Positions 1 to 8,201 are shown, counted from the stretch's first letter. The stretch is DNA of 36,800 nucleotides from Mycoplasmatota bacterium (GCA_016342455.1 JAEIOE010000019.1:1-36800), one strand, 5' to 3'. Notes: generated by a model from the sequence alone, not told the origin. Translations and numbers: made by a program.

Positions 1-147
1 TTTAGATCTCGTCGTATTAATGTTGTAAAGTTGTTGTGCATTATCTATCTATAAGTAATCAACTATAAAACTCGGGTGAGAGCAATATTTAAAAAAGAAA
101 ATATTTATGTAATTCAATATTTAAAGAAATAAATTAAGTAAAGAATC

Positions 148-156
148 TGTTATAAT
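148..156 (+). promoter_or_regulatory. Extended -10 promoter for engB
   Basis: A perfect TATAAT at 151-156 is preceded by TG at 148-149, giving an extended -10 (TGN-TATAAT). No good -35 is visible 16-18 bases upstream, which is usual for extended -10 promoters. Transcription would start near 163, about 27 bases before the likely engB start codon. Confidence 0.6.
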
Positions 157-189
157 AGAGTTATAGAATTAGAAAATAAGGTGAATGTC

Positions 190-795
190 ATGATACTAAA
201 ATCAGTAAATTTTATAGGCTCAGCCGTAGCTGAAGACCAATTTCCAAGAGACGGTCGCCCTCAGATTGTATTTTCGGGACGCTCAAATGTGGGTAAATCA
301 ACCTTCATTAATGCTTTGCTTTCTAGAAAGAAAATAGCGAGAGTTTCTCAAACTCCTGGTAAAACGAGATTAGTGAACTTCTTTTCAATTAACGAAGAAT
401 TCTACTTTGTGGATATCCCTGGATATGGCTATGCTTCAGTATCTAAGAAGATGATAAGAGAATTCAAATACATGATTGAAACCTATCTAAGACAACCTGA
501 GATATCGTTAACTGTACTTCTTTTAGATATTAGAAGAATTCCGAATGATGATGATATTCTGATGTATGAATACTACAAAGCAATGAAGAGTGAAGTATTA
601 ATCGTATTAACAAAATCTGATAAATTATCGAATAACCAAAAATTTAATCAAGTCAAAAAAATAAAAGCAAAATTAAATCCGAGACCAATTGATAAGTTTA
701 TTACTTTTTCAGCAATAAACTTAGAAAACAAAGATGTGATATGGAATATTATTGAAGAAAATGTTTTGAGGTTTAAAGATGAACAAGCTCTATGA
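190..795 (+). CDS. engB: Ribosome biogenesis GTPase EngB (YsxC/YihA)
   Basis: Small TRAFAC-class GTPase needed for late assembly of the large ribosomal subunit. The G1 loop GRSNVGKST, G2 region TPGKTR, G3 DIPGYGYA and G4 LTKSDK appear in order in the first two thirds, and the product is about 201 residues, the normal size for the family. A GTG at 181 is also in frame, but it lies inside the Shine-Dalgarno AAGGTG (178-183), which is correctly spaced (6 bases) from the ATG at 190, so I take the ATG. It ends in TGA, one of several TGA stops showing the standard code. The next gene starts inside its last codons, so the two are probably cotranscribed and translationally coupled. Confidence 0.95.
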   Translation: MILKSVNFIGSAVAEDQFPRDGRPQIVFSGRSNVGKSTFINALLSRKKIARVSQTPGKTRLVNFFSINEEFYFVDIPGYGYASVSKKMIREFKYMIETYLRQPEISLTVLLLDIRRIPNDDDILMYEYYKAMKSEVLIVLTKSDKLSNNQKFNQVKKIKAKLNPRPIDKFITFSAINLENKDVIWNIIEENVLRFKDEQAL

Positions 796-1510
796 TTCTA
801 TCGCTAGGCAATATGATCAATTAGTGAAAGACGATATTGAAAATCAAACCTTCCCCTTCGCTGCTTATGGAGATATCCAAGACATGATTGCTAGTTATGT
901 TTTCGATAATCAAGAACCAAGAAAAGCTAGAATACTAGACTTAGGTATTGGTACAGCTTCTTTATATGAAAAAATAATGCCGCAAAAATATAGCTTAACA
1001 GGAATTGACAGTTCTACTAAAATGCTAGAATTAGCGAAGTTAAGACTTCCAGATGCAATTCTTTATGACTATGATTTACAAAATGGCTTGCCTGAAGAGA
1101 TAAAGGGAGAGAAGTATGATTTTATTATCATCAATTATGTTTTCTTGCATTTTGACCAAAACTATGTGATTAATATGATCAATCAACTAGGTAGTTACTT
1201 AGCGCCTACGGGTAAGATATTAATCGGTGATATTCTATTTTGTGACTACGGAAGCCAAAAGCTTTATTTTGAAAATCATCCTGAAAATAACGGTTATAAT
1301 TACTTCTATCATAGCTTCGAAGATATCGCTGCGAAGACAGACGATATCTATGATGTTAGTTTTATGGAAATAAATGAATATTCAGGGCTTTTGATAATTG
1401 AGAAATATTATGAAAGTTCTTTACATTTCGAAGAAACTTTGGTAAAATACAAATCAAATACAGAGAAGTGGAAGAGTAGTCAATCTAGGAAAAAAGAGAG
1501 TAAACGGTAG
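779..1510 (+). CDS. Class I SAM-dependent methyltransferase
   Basis: A 243-residue Rossmann-fold methyltransferase. The SAM-binding motif I is LDLGIGTASLYEK (about residues 53-65), followed by the motif II acidic strand GIDSSTKMLE and a motif IV region YDFIIINYVFLHF. The substrate cannot be told from sequence; small molecule, lipid or rRNA/tRNA are all possible. It overlaps the end of engB by 17 bases. The last ~90 bases are dual-purpose: they contain a promoter (1420-1448) and probably the start of the T-box leader transcript for the next operon. The C-terminal tail is rich in Lys, Ser and Arg. Confidence 0.85.
   Translation: MNKLYDSIARQYDQLVKDDIENQTFPFAAYGDIQDMIASYVFDNQEPRKARILDLGIGTASLYEKIMPQKYSLTGIDSSTKMLELAKLRLPDAILYDYDLQNGLPEEIKGEKYDFIIINYVFLHFDQNYVINMINQLGSYLAPTGKILIGDILFCDYGSQKLYFENHPENNGYNYFYHSFEDIAAKTDDIYDVSFMEINEYSGLLIIEKYYESSLHFEETLVKYKSNTEKWKSSQSRKKESKR
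1420..1448 (+). promoter_or_regulatory. Promoter for the T-box / valS operon
   Basis: TTTACA (1420-1425) and TAAAAT (1443-1448) are separated by exactly 17 bases, with TGG just before the -10 (extended -10). The promoter lies inside the 3' end of the methyltransferase gene and would start transcription near 1455, just upstream of the T-box leader. Confidence 0.6.
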
Positions 1511-1668
1511 CTGCGAGTTTATCTCCGAAATTGATGAAGGTAGCCATGGAGTTGTTCTAATGAAACGAAGTAGTTAGAAACGTTGCTCGCGTTAAGAGAA
1601 TTGAGTGCTAGCAGTTTGCTAGAACAAAGGTGGTACCGCGATTATTCGTCCTTTTAATTAAGGACGAT
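1455..1668 (+). promoter_or_regulatory. T-box riboswitch leader (aminoacyl-tRNA sensing)
   Basis: The canonical T-box core AACAAAGGTGGTACCGCG lies at 1623-1640. Its tRNA-acceptor-pairing bulge reads TGGT, matching a tRNA with discriminator base A, as expected for tRNA-Val. A Stem III hairpin (CTAGCA 1608-1613 / TGCTAG 1617-1622) precedes it. A Stem I helix GCGAG (1513-1517) / CTCGC (1586-1590) is visible. AAAGG (1626-1630) can pair with CCTTT (1650-1654) to form the antiterminator, competing with the terminator stem. The leader controls a NUDIX gene and valS, so a valine specifier is expected. GTT-A at 1591-1594 is a candidate, but I could not fold Stem I well enough to be sure. Confidence 0.9.
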
Positions 1669-1672
1669 TTTT
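1647..1672 (+). terminator. T-box intrinsic terminator
   Basis: A perfect 7-bp stem CGTCCTT (1647-1653) / AAGGACG (1660-1666) with a 6-base loop is followed by a short T-rich tract. Its left arm is shared with the antiterminator helix of the T-box, so uncharged tRNA would prevent its formation. Confidence 0.85.
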
Positions 1673-1690
1673 ATTTGGAAGGAGCGCATG

Positions 1691-2179
1691 ATGAATAAAT
1701 CTTATATACAATACATAAGAGAGATGGTCGGAGATAAAATGATCATGTTAAATGCTACAGCAGTGGTCATTGTCAATGAAGCCAATCAAGTATTGCTTCA
1801 AAAGCGTTCTGACAATTTGATGTGGGGCTTACCTGGTGGCTTATTAGAAATGGATGAATCCATCACTGAGGGAGCTATTAGAGAAGTAAAGGAAGAAACA
1901 AACTTAGATATCGAAATCGAGAAGTTTATCGGAGTCTTTATCAATCCAATGATGGTTTGGCGAATATCAGATAAGGCGAAAGTCTTCGCCTATGGATTTT
2001 TAGGACGAGTCGTCTCTGGGGACTTACGAATCAACGATGATGAAAGTTTAGAATTTAGATATTTTGATGAAGACAAATTACCAAAGATTCACTCTGCGGA
2101 TAATTATGATATTATAAAGGCATATTATGCCAATAGATTTAACTTAGTAGAAGGGAATGATTTTAATGGAAATGGATAA
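1691..2179 (+). CDS. NUDIX hydrolase
   Basis: A 162-residue NUDIX pyrophosphohydrolase that would hydrolyse a nucleoside diphosphate linked to another group. The NUDIX box is clear: GGLLEMDE, then after seven residues REVKEET-N-L, with Asn where the signature usually has the Gly of EExGU; the metal-binding glutamates are intact. The substrate is not predictable; ADP-ribose/NADH-type and MutT-like clean-up are both plausible. ATG codons exist at 1688 and 1691. The Shine-Dalgarno AAGGAG (1679-1684) is 3 bases from the first and 6 from the second, favouring 1691. The gene lies between the T-box and valS and overlaps the valS start, so it shares tRNA-dependent control. Confidence 0.9.
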   Translation: MNKSYIQYIREMVGDKMIMLNATAVVIVNEANQVLLQKRSDNLMWGLPGGLLEMDESITEGAIREVKEETNLDIEIEKFIGVFINPMMVWRISDKAKVFAYGFLGRVVSGDLRINDDESLEFRYFDEDKLPKIHSADNYDIIKAYYANRFNLVEGNDFNGNG

Positions 2180-4739
2180 AAAATATAATCACTTAGAAGT
2201 AGAGAGTGGAAAATACGATTTTTGGTTGGAAAATAAGTTGTTCGCAAGCGGCGATTTATCGAAAAAACCTTTTACAATTGTAATCCCACCACCAAATGTA
2301 ACTGGAAAATTACATTTAGGACATACATGGGATAACACCTTACAAGATTTAATTATACGTAGAAAGAAAATGCAAGGCTATGATACCTTGTATTTACCTG
2401 GTATGGACCATGCAGGTATTGCGACTCAAGCAAAAGTGGATGCGAAACTTCGCGAACAAGGAATTAGTCGCTATGATTTAGGTAGAGAAGAATACTTAAA
2501 AGTAGCCTGGGAATGGAAAACTGAATACGCAAAAACAATTAGAGCACAATGGAGAAGTATGGGCTTAGCCCTAGACTACGATAAAGAACGTTTCACATTG
2601 GATGACGGCTTATCAAAAGCTGTCAATAAAGTGTTTATCGATTTTTATAATAAAGGCTATATCTACCGTGGTAAAAGAATTATCAACTGGGACATTCAAG
2701 CAAAAACAGCTTTATCCAATATTGAAATAGATCATCAAGATGTAAAAGGCGCACTGTATTACTATACTTATCCTTTCGTTGATGGAGTTGGTGGATTAAC
2801 AGTAGCGACTACTCGTCCTGAAACGATGTTTGCAGATACAGCTATTATGGTAAACCCAAAAGATGAAAGATTCTTAGATATCCATGGGAAAGAATTATAT
2901 ATACCAACAACGAAAACAAAAATTAAAGTAATTACAGATAGATACGTTGACCAAGAATTTGGTACTGGAATTGTTAAAGTAACACCAGCACATGATCCAA
3001 ATGACTTTATGGTTGGAAAGCGTCATAATTTGGAAATGCCTCTTTGTATGAATGAAGATGGAACTATGAATGAATTAGCTGGTAAATATAAGGGCCTTGA
3101 TCGCTTTGAATGTCGAAAACTTGTCATTAATGACTTAAAAGAATTAGGTTTACTTGTTAAAGTTGAACCAATTATTCATGCAGTTGGACATAGTGAGAGA
3201 ACAAATGTTATCGTTGAACCAAGACTATCGGAACAATGGTTCGTTAAAATGGATGAGTTAGCGAAAAACACATTAGCTGAAAATATCGTTGAATTTGTAC
3301 CTGATAGATTTAAGAAAACATTCGTAAACTGGATGGAAGGAATAGAAGACTGGTGTATTAGCCGTCAGTTATGGTGGGGACACCGTATACCTGTTTGGTA
3401 TCGCGGTGAAGAAATTTATTGTGGTCTAGAGGAACCTAAGGGGGATGGCTGGTCACAAGATGAAGATGTATTAGATACATGGTTCTCATCTGCTTTATGG
3501 CCATTTAGTACTTTAGGGTGGCCAGAGTCTATGGCAGATTTTGAAAGATATTATCCAAATGATGTTATGGTAACTGGTTATGATATTATCTTTTTCTGGG
3601 TTGCGAGAATGATATTCCAAGGAATTGAATTCACTGGAGAATCACCATTTAAATACTGTTACATTCATGGCTTAATTAGAGACCCAGAAGGTAGAAAAAT
3701 GTCGAAATCACTAGGCAATGGAGTGGATCCAATCGATGTGATTCAAGAATACGGTGCTGATTCCTTACGTTACTTTATCACAACCAATTCAAGTCCAGGA
3801 CAAGACCTGAGATATGATGAAGAAAAAGTTGTTTCTAGTTGGAATTATATTAATAAAATATGGAATATAAGTCGTTATGTTATAATGAATACAGAAGGCT
3901 TAAACGCCAAAGACATCGTCTTAAAACCAGAAGAAATGGAATTTCCTGAAAAATGGATTCTTTCTAAACTAAATGAAATGCTAGACCAAGCAAATTATTA
4001 CTTTGAAAAATTTGAATTTGGTGAAGCGGCAAAATTAGTTTATAACTTCACATGGCATGATTTTGCTTCTTGGTATATTGAAATGGCAAAACTATCTGAA
4101 ACGAATCAAACTAAAGTAGTTTTGGTTTATGTATTAGATAAAATAATTAAGTTATTACACCCATTCATGCCATTTGTTACCGAAGAGATATTCCAAAAAC
4201 TTCCAAATGAAGAAATATCAATTATGCTTTCAAGTTGGCCAGAGAACAATAATTTAGTATTTGATGAAGTAAATGATACTGATTGGTTCTTTGAATTAAT
4301 CAGAAAAATTAGAACGATAAGAAATGACTATCAAGCACCTTGGTCAAAACCAATTGATATGTTAATTCAAACAGATGATAAAAATAAAGAGTTTCTATTA
4401 AATAACGAAAAGTATTTTAAAAAGTTTTTGAATCCAGATAAGTTTGTGATTTCAGAAACAATTAGTGATACAGATAACACAGTAGCTGTCATTCTAGCGA
4501 ATGTACAAGCATATATTCCACTTGGTTCTTTAGTCAATATAGAAGAAGAAATCCAAAAAGTAACGGCTGAAATCCAAAGGTTAGAATCTGAAATTAGAAG
4601 GGGTACTGGAATGCTTTCAAACCAAAACTTCTTAAACAAAGCTCCTGCTGAAAAAATTGAGGATGAAAAACAAAAGCTTGCAGGCTACGAAAATAATTTG
4701 AAAGAAGCAAAAAATAGATTGGATGAATTAAAGGGTTAA
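2166..4739 (+). CDS. valS: Valyl-tRNA synthetase
   Basis: Charges tRNA-Val in the cytoplasm. Class I signature HIGH is HLGH within GKLHLGHTWDN (around residues 50-60) and KMSKS is intact in GRKMSKSLGNGVDP (around residue 515). Between them lies the CP1 editing domain (VATTRPETMFADTA, GTGIVKVTPAHDPND). The C-terminus ends in the Arg/Lys/Glu-rich coiled-coil typical of ValRS. At about 857 residues it is full length. In-frame starts exist at 2157, 2166 and 2172; the Shine-Dalgarno AAGGG (2151-2155) is 10 bases from 2166 and only 1 from 2157, so I choose 2166. The 5' end overlaps the NUDIX gene, and folC follows after one base. Confidence 0.97.
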   Translation: MEMDKKYNHLEVESGKYDFWLENKLFASGDLSKKPFTIVIPPPNVTGKLHLGHTWDNTLQDLIIRRKKMQGYDTLYLPGMDHAGIATQAKVDAKLREQGISRYDLGREEYLKVAWEWKTEYAKTIRAQWRSMGLALDYDKERFTLDDGLSKAVNKVFIDFYNKGYIYRGKRIINWDIQAKTALSNIEIDHQDVKGALYYYTYPFVDGVGGLTVATTRPETMFADTAIMVNPKDERFLDIHGKELYIPTTKTKIKVITDRYVDQEFGTGIVKVTPAHDPNDFMVGKRHNLEMPLCMNEDGTMNELAGKYKGLDRFECRKLVINDLKELGLLVKVEPIIHAVGHSERTNVIVEPRLSEQWFVKMDELAKNTLAENIVEFVPDRFKKTFVNWMEGIEDWCISRQLWWGHRIPVWYRGEEIYCGLEEPKGDGWSQDEDVLDTWFSSALWPFSTLGWPESMADFERYYPNDVMVTGYDIIFFWVARMIFQGIEFTGESPFKYCYIHGLIRDPEGRKMSKSLGNGVDPIDVIQEYGADSLRYFITTNSSPGQDLRYDEEKVVSSWNYINKIWNISRYVIMNTEGLNAKDIVLKPEEMEFPEKWILSKLNEMLDQANYYFEKFEFGEAAKLVYNFTWHDFASWYIEMAKLSETNQTKVVLVYVLDKIIKLLHPFMPFVTEEIFQKLPNEEISIMLSSWPENNNLVFDEVNDTDWFFELIRKIRTIRNDYQAPWSKPIDMLIQTDDKNKEFLLNNEKYFKKFLNPDKFVISETISDTDNTVAVILANVQAYIPLGSLVNIEEEIQKVTAEIQRLESEIRRGTGMLSNQNFLNKAPAEKIEDEKQKLAGYENNLKEAKNRLDELKG

Positions 4740-4740
4740 T

Positions 4741-6000
4741 ATGTTCAGAGAATTTGAAGAAACTAAAAACTGGATAGAAAACATTAAGAAGTTCGGCTCA
4801 AGGTTAGATTTGAGCCGTATTTCTGCGTTCCTAAAGGAACTTGATAATCCTGAAAAAGCATATAAAACAATCCATGTAGCTGGAACGAACGGAAAAGGTT
4901 CGACTTCATCTTATCTTGCGAACATTTTAATGGATGCAGGATATAAGGTTGGATTGTATACTTCACCTTATATTGTAAAATTTAATGAAAGAATTGTGGT
5001 GAACAACCACTATATCACTGACCAAGAAATGGTAAAATATGCAAATGAAATACTCCCGATTTGGCAAAGAATGTTTGATGCTGGTGATACGGTAACGTTC
5101 TTTGAAGTGTTAACGATAATGTGTTTCTTATATTTTAAAGAGAAATCAGTAGACTTTGCAGTAATAGAGGTTGGTTTAGGTGGTACATTAGACGCGACGA
5201 ATGTTATTGTTCCTGAAATATCGCTTATTACAAATATTTCTTATGACCATATGAATGTCTTAGGAGATACCTTAGAATCTATTGCTTTAAATAAACTAGG
5301 CATTGTAAAAGACAATGTACCTTTAGTTACAAGTGTTGAAAATGAGAAACTATGTCCCTTATTTAAAGAAATAACTGAAAAACATCATTCTGAGCTTCAT
5401 TTTGTTGATTTTGAACAATTAAGAGATATTTCGCTTGATGAATCTACAAAATTCACTTACAGAGAAAAACAATATGAGGCAGGTCTTGTAGGATTGCATC
5501 AAGCAAAGAATGCAGCCCTAGCAGTAGATGCTATTCATTTGTTGAATGAACGCCTTAATCTTCATATTTCTGAGGAAAACATTAGAAATGGATTGCTAAA
5601 TACAAAATGGCCCGGAAGATTTGAAATATTTAATCATAATATCATCTTAGATGGAGCACATAACATCGGTGGTATCGAAGCGTTAAGAAAAACGGTATGG
5701 AAACTATATCCAAACAAAAACATAAAATGTCTAGTAAGCATTATGCATGATAAAGAACATCAAAAAATAATTGAGGTGCTAGATAATTTCTGTGACGAGT
5801 TGTTCTTTACTGAATTCGAATATGCAAGAAGAGCCGATGCAAAAGACTTATTTGATGAATCACATCATCATAATAAGAAACTATATAAAGATCACAAACA
5901 AATCTTCTTAAGATTAGCAAAAAACTTAAGAGATGACGAGGTTCTTTTAGTAACTGGGTCGTTATACTTCATTTCAGAAATCAGAAAAATATTAATTTAA
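4741..6000 (+). CDS. folC: Folylpolyglutamate synthase / dihydrofolate synthase
   Basis: Mur-ligase-family enzyme that adds glutamate to folates (and in many bacteria to dihydropteroate). The P-loop is VAGTNGKGSTSS (about residues 46-57), followed by EVGLGGTLDATNV with its conserved acidic residue, the central-domain motif SYDHMNVLGDT, and the C-terminal LDGAHNIGG motif. The length, 419 residues, is normal. Its ATG is one base after the valS stop and is served by AAAGGG at the end of valS. The valS-folC pairing is widespread in Firmicutes and supports both assignments. Confidence 0.95.
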   Translation: MFREFEETKNWIENIKKFGSRLDLSRISAFLKELDNPEKAYKTIHVAGTNGKGSTSSYLANILMDAGYKVGLYTSPYIVKFNERIVVNNHYITDQEMVKYANEILPIWQRMFDAGDTVTFFEVLTIMCFLYFKEKSVDFAVIEVGLGGTLDATNVIVPEISLITNISYDHMNVLGDTLESIALNKLGIVKDNVPLVTSVENEKLCPLFKEITEKHHSELHFVDFEQLRDISLDESTKFTYREKQYEAGLVGLHQAKNAALAVDAIHLLNERLNLHISEENIRNGLLNTKWPGRFEIFNHNIILDGAHNIGGIEALRKTVWKLYPNKNIKCLVSIMHDKEHQKIIEVLDNFCDELFFTEFEYARRADAKDLFDESHHHNKKLYKDHKQIFLRLAKNLRDDEVLLVTGSLYFISEIRKILI

Positions 6001-6008
6001 TAAAGATA

Positions 6009-6048
6009 ATCACCCTAAGAATTGTATTATTTTTTAGGGTGATAATTT
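6009..6048 (+). promoter_or_regulatory. Hairpin between folC and radC that contains the radC ribosome-binding site
   Basis: ATCACCCTAA (6009-6018) and TTAGGGTGAT (6034-6043) form a perfect 10-bp inverted repeat with a 15-base AT-rich loop, followed by only AATTTT. The right arm contains AGGGTGAT, the only Shine-Dalgarno-like sequence for the radC ATG at 6050. The structure could act as a leaky terminator, as a translational brake on radC, or both. Confidence 0.65.
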
Positions 6049-6049
6049 T

Positions 6050-6721
6050 ATGTATTTAATCAAAGATATGCCTTTGAATGAAAGACCAAGAGAACGGCTT
6101 ATGCTATATGGTGCTAAAAGCCTAAGTACTTATGAATTGATAGCCATTATTTTCAGAATAGGGTATGGAAAACTATCCGCTATCGATCTAGCGAAAATGA
6201 TTATCAATGAAACAGAAGACATCTCTGAATTACGTAATAAGACAGTGAATGAGTTATCAGCCATAAAAGGTGTTGGTAAGACAAAAGCAATCACCTTGTT
6301 AGCGGCTTTTGAACTGGGGGAAAGAGTATTAAAACCGAGAGCTGAATATAAACAGGTTTGTTCTCCACGAGATGTCTATGAACTCTTAAAATACGATTTA
6401 AAGGATTTAAAACAGGAAGTACTCATCGTATTATACTTGGATGTTAAAACGAACTTAATCGCAAAAAAACAGATATTTCAAGGGAGTTTGAATCAAAGTC
6501 TTATCCATCCAAGAGAAGTATTTAAGTACGCAGTTAAATATTCTGCTTATTCAATACTTTTAGTTCACAATCATCCCTCAGGTGATCCGGAACCATCAAT
6601 ACAAGATTTAGAAGTCACAAATCGTTTCAAAAAAATTGGAGAATTACTTCAAATACAATTATTGGACCACGTAATCATTGCAAATGATAAATACTTAAGT
6701 ATCAAAGAATATCAACAGTAA
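6050..6721 (+). CDS. radC: RadC family JAMM/MPN+ protein
   Basis: A 223-residue RadC (UPF0758) protein. The N-terminal half contains helix-hairpin-helix-like sequence (LSAIKGVGKTKAITLLAAFELGER, shown here only by its GVG core, around residues 70-95). The C-terminal half carries the JAMM metalloprotease-like motif VHNHPSGDPEPS followed by the acidic DLEVT. The family is linked to DNA repair by name only, and its biochemical role is unsettled. It sits last in the housekeeping block before a strong terminator. Its ribosome-binding site is inside an inverted repeat. Confidence 0.93.
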   Translation: MYLIKDMPLNERPRERLMLYGAKSLSTYELIAIIFRIGYGKLSAIDLAKMIINETEDISELRNKTVNELSAIKGVGKTKAITLLAAFELGERVLKPRAEYKQVCSPRDVYELLKYDLKDLKQEVLIVLYLDVKTNLIAKKQIFQGSLNQSLIHPREVFKYAVKYSAYSILLVHNHPSGDPEPSIQDLEVTNRFKKIGELLQIQLLDHVIIANDKYLSIKEYQQ

Positions 6722-6746
6722 CTCGAGAAAATTTCTCGAGTTTTTA
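6721..6746 (+). terminator. Intrinsic terminator after radC
   Basis: ACTCGAGAA / TTCTCGAGT form a perfect 9-bp stem with a 3-base loop (6721-6741), followed directly by TTTT. It separates the housekeeping block from the glucan locus. Confidence 0.9.
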
Positions 6747-6796
6747 ATATTTTTTATTTTTATTTTTAAATATATTAAAAAAAAGATATAAAGTAG

Positions 6797-6826
6797 TTGC
6801 AAAAACGCTTACACTTATGTTATACT
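6797..6826 (+). promoter_or_regulatory. Main promoter of the glucan-utilisation locus
   Basis: TTGCAA (6797-6802) and TATACT (6821-6826) are spaced 18 bases apart, with TGT immediately before the -10 (extended -10). The expected start near 6833 falls inside a palindromic operator. About 26 kb of same-strand genes with overlaps or short gaps follow. Confidence 0.75.
6800..6813 (+). promoter_or_regulatory. cre-like operator within the promoter spacer
   Basis: CAAAAACGCTTACA, centred on CG at 6806-6807, matches 12 of 14 positions of the Firmicutes cre consensus (TGWAARCGYTWNCW), missing only the first two bases. It lies between the -35 and -10, so binding of CcpA or another LacI-family protein would block initiation. 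Whether this genome encodes CcpA cannot be seen here. Confidence 0.5.
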
Positions 6827-6831
6827 GTTAT

Positions 6832-6845
6832 CGAAAACGTTTTCG
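6832..6845 (+). promoter_or_regulatory. LacI-family operator at the transcription start
   Basis: CGAAAACGTTTTCG is a perfect 14-bp palindrome with a central CG, the hallmark of LacI-family operators. It covers the predicted transcription start. The likely ligand-responsive repressor is the LacI protein encoded at 31468-32484 in the same locus. Confidence 0.75.
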
Positions 6846-6850
6846 GTGGC

Positions 6851-6868
6851 ATCTAAAACGATTTAGAT
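6851..6868 (+). promoter_or_regulatory. Third CG-centred inverted repeat in the leader
   Basis: ATCTAAAACGATTTAGAT has 7-bp perfect arms around ACGA, centred on CG at 6859-6860. Its centre is 21 bases from that of the 6832-6845 palindrome, about two helical turns. It could be an auxiliary operator on the same DNA face or a small mRNA hairpin just upstream of the Shine-Dalgarno AGGGGA (6869-6874). Confidence 0.4.
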
Positions 6869-6882
6869 AGGGGACTGATTTT

Positions 6883-8196
6883 ATGTTTAAACATTATAGA
6901 ACCAGTAAAAATAGCCTAATTCCTCATGAATTAATTGAGGTTTTTGCTGATTACTACCAATTAATACTTAAAGTAGACAAGAAAAAATCCTTCCAAAATA
7001 TAATCGGTTTTGGTGGAGCATTTACTGAATCAGCTGCCTATACCTTAAGTAAAGTTAGTAAAGATCAAAGAAATGAAGTTATCGAATCTTATTATAATAA
7101 GGAAACAGGTTTAAACTATAACATTGGTAGAGTTCATATCAATAGTTGCGACTTTAGTTTAGGAAATTATACGTATATAAAAGATTTTGATGTTGAATTA
7201 GAAACTTTTAACATAGATAGAGAATTAACATATGTTATTCCATTAATAAAGGATGCAGAAAAAGTAGCTGGCAACAAAATAAGTTTGTTGGCATCTCCTT
7301 GGTCTCCACCCGCTTGGATGAAATCAAATAATGAAATGAACAACGGTGGATACTTGCTACCTAAATATTATGAAGTTTGGGCAAAGTATTACGTAAAGTT
7401 TATTGATGAATTTAAAAAACACGACCTAAGTATTGATTATGTATCTGTTCAAAATGAGCCAGCTGCAATACAAACTTGGGATTCTTGTATTTATTCAGCA
7501 GAAGAGGAAAGAGATTTTGTTAGAGATTATCTTGGCCCAATTCTACACGAGAAATACCCTGATATTAAAATAATTATTTGGGATCACAATCGAGATGAAA
7601 TTGTGAAACGTGGAGATACTGTTTTAAAAGATGTAAAAGCAAGAGAGCATGTTTGGGGAACGGGACTTCACTGGTACTCAAAAGGACACTTTGAGAAATT
7701 AACTGAGTTACATGATTTACATCCAGATAAACATTTACTGTTTACAGAAGGCTGTATTGAAGGTGGCGTTCACTTGAATGATTGGACAACAGGCGAAAGA
7801 TACGCTAGAAACATGATCGGTGATTTTAGAAATTACTGTGAAGGATACATTGATTGGAATATTACACTTGATGAAACAGGTGGGCCAAACCATGTAGGAA
7901 ATTTATGTGACGCTCCTATTATTTCAGACACAATCGAACAAGAACTTATCTATAATAGTTCTTTTCACTATATTGGACATTTTTCAAGACATGTCTTAGC
8001 GGGTTCTAAAAGAATCGCTTCGGAATTAGATTCAGATAAGTTGCAACATGTTAGCTTTTTAACTGCTGATAACAAAATTGTATTAATCGTTTTAAATGAA
8101 ACAGAGAACACTTATCAAGTCAAATTGGACTTAGATTCAAGTTATTTAGTTGAAATACCCGCAAGGAGTATTCAAACATTTATTGAAGGGGAATAA
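6883..8196 (+). CDS. Cytosolic GH30 family glycosidase (probable beta-1,6-glucosidase/glucanase)
   Basis: A 437-residue retaining glycosidase of clan GH-A. The N-terminal GFGGAFTESAA (residues 42-52) is the typical GH30 opening. The acid/base is Glu192 in VSVQNEP and the nucleophile Glu289 in LLFTEGC. The C-terminus returns to the short beta-domain normal for the family. No signal peptide or lipobox is present, so it acts in the cytoplasm on imported oligosaccharides. In beta-1,3-glucan loci GH30 enzymes usually remove beta-1,6-linked glucose branches; beta-glucosidase or glucosylceramidase-like activity is the alternative. It is the first gene after the operator-controlled promoter, with a good Shine-Dalgarno AGGGGA 8 bases from the ATG. 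Confidence 0.88.
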   Translation: MFKHYRTSKNSLIPHELIEVFADYYQLILKVDKKKSFQNIIGFGGAFTESAAYTLSKVSKDQRNEVIESYYNKETGLNYNIGRVHINSCDFSLGNYTYIKDFDVELETFNIDRELTYVIPLIKDAEKVAGNKISLLASPWSPPAWMKSNNEMNNGGYLLPKYYEVWAKYYVKFIDEFKKHDLSIDYVSVQNEPAAIQTWDSCIYSAEEERDFVRDYLGPILHEKYPDIKIIIWDHNRDEIVKRGDTVLKDVKAREHVWGTGLHWYSKGHFEKLTELHDLHPDKHLLFTEGCIEGGVHLNDWTTGERYARNMIGDFRNYCEGYIDWNITLDETGGPNHVGNLCDAPIISDTIEQELIYNSSFHYIGHFSRHVLAGSKRIASELDSDKLQHVSFLTADNKIVLIVLNETENTYQVKLDLDSSYLVEIPARSIQTFIEGE

Positions 8197-8201
8197 TATT
8201 T

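Noticed and set aside
1-54. An open frame at the left edge ending in TAA at 52-54, possibly the tail of an upstream gene
   Set aside because: Only 17 codons are visible and they match nothing I recognise, so coding cannot be supported.
84-130. AT-rich inverted matches (AATATTT ... AAATATT) upstream of engB
   Set aside because: Low-complexity AT sequence gives such matches by chance, and no T-run or GC stem follows.
6746-6796. Poly-T/A tracts upstream of the locus promoter as a possible intrinsic curvature or UP element
   Set aside because: Plausible as an UP element, but the whole background is AT-rich and nothing distinguishes it.
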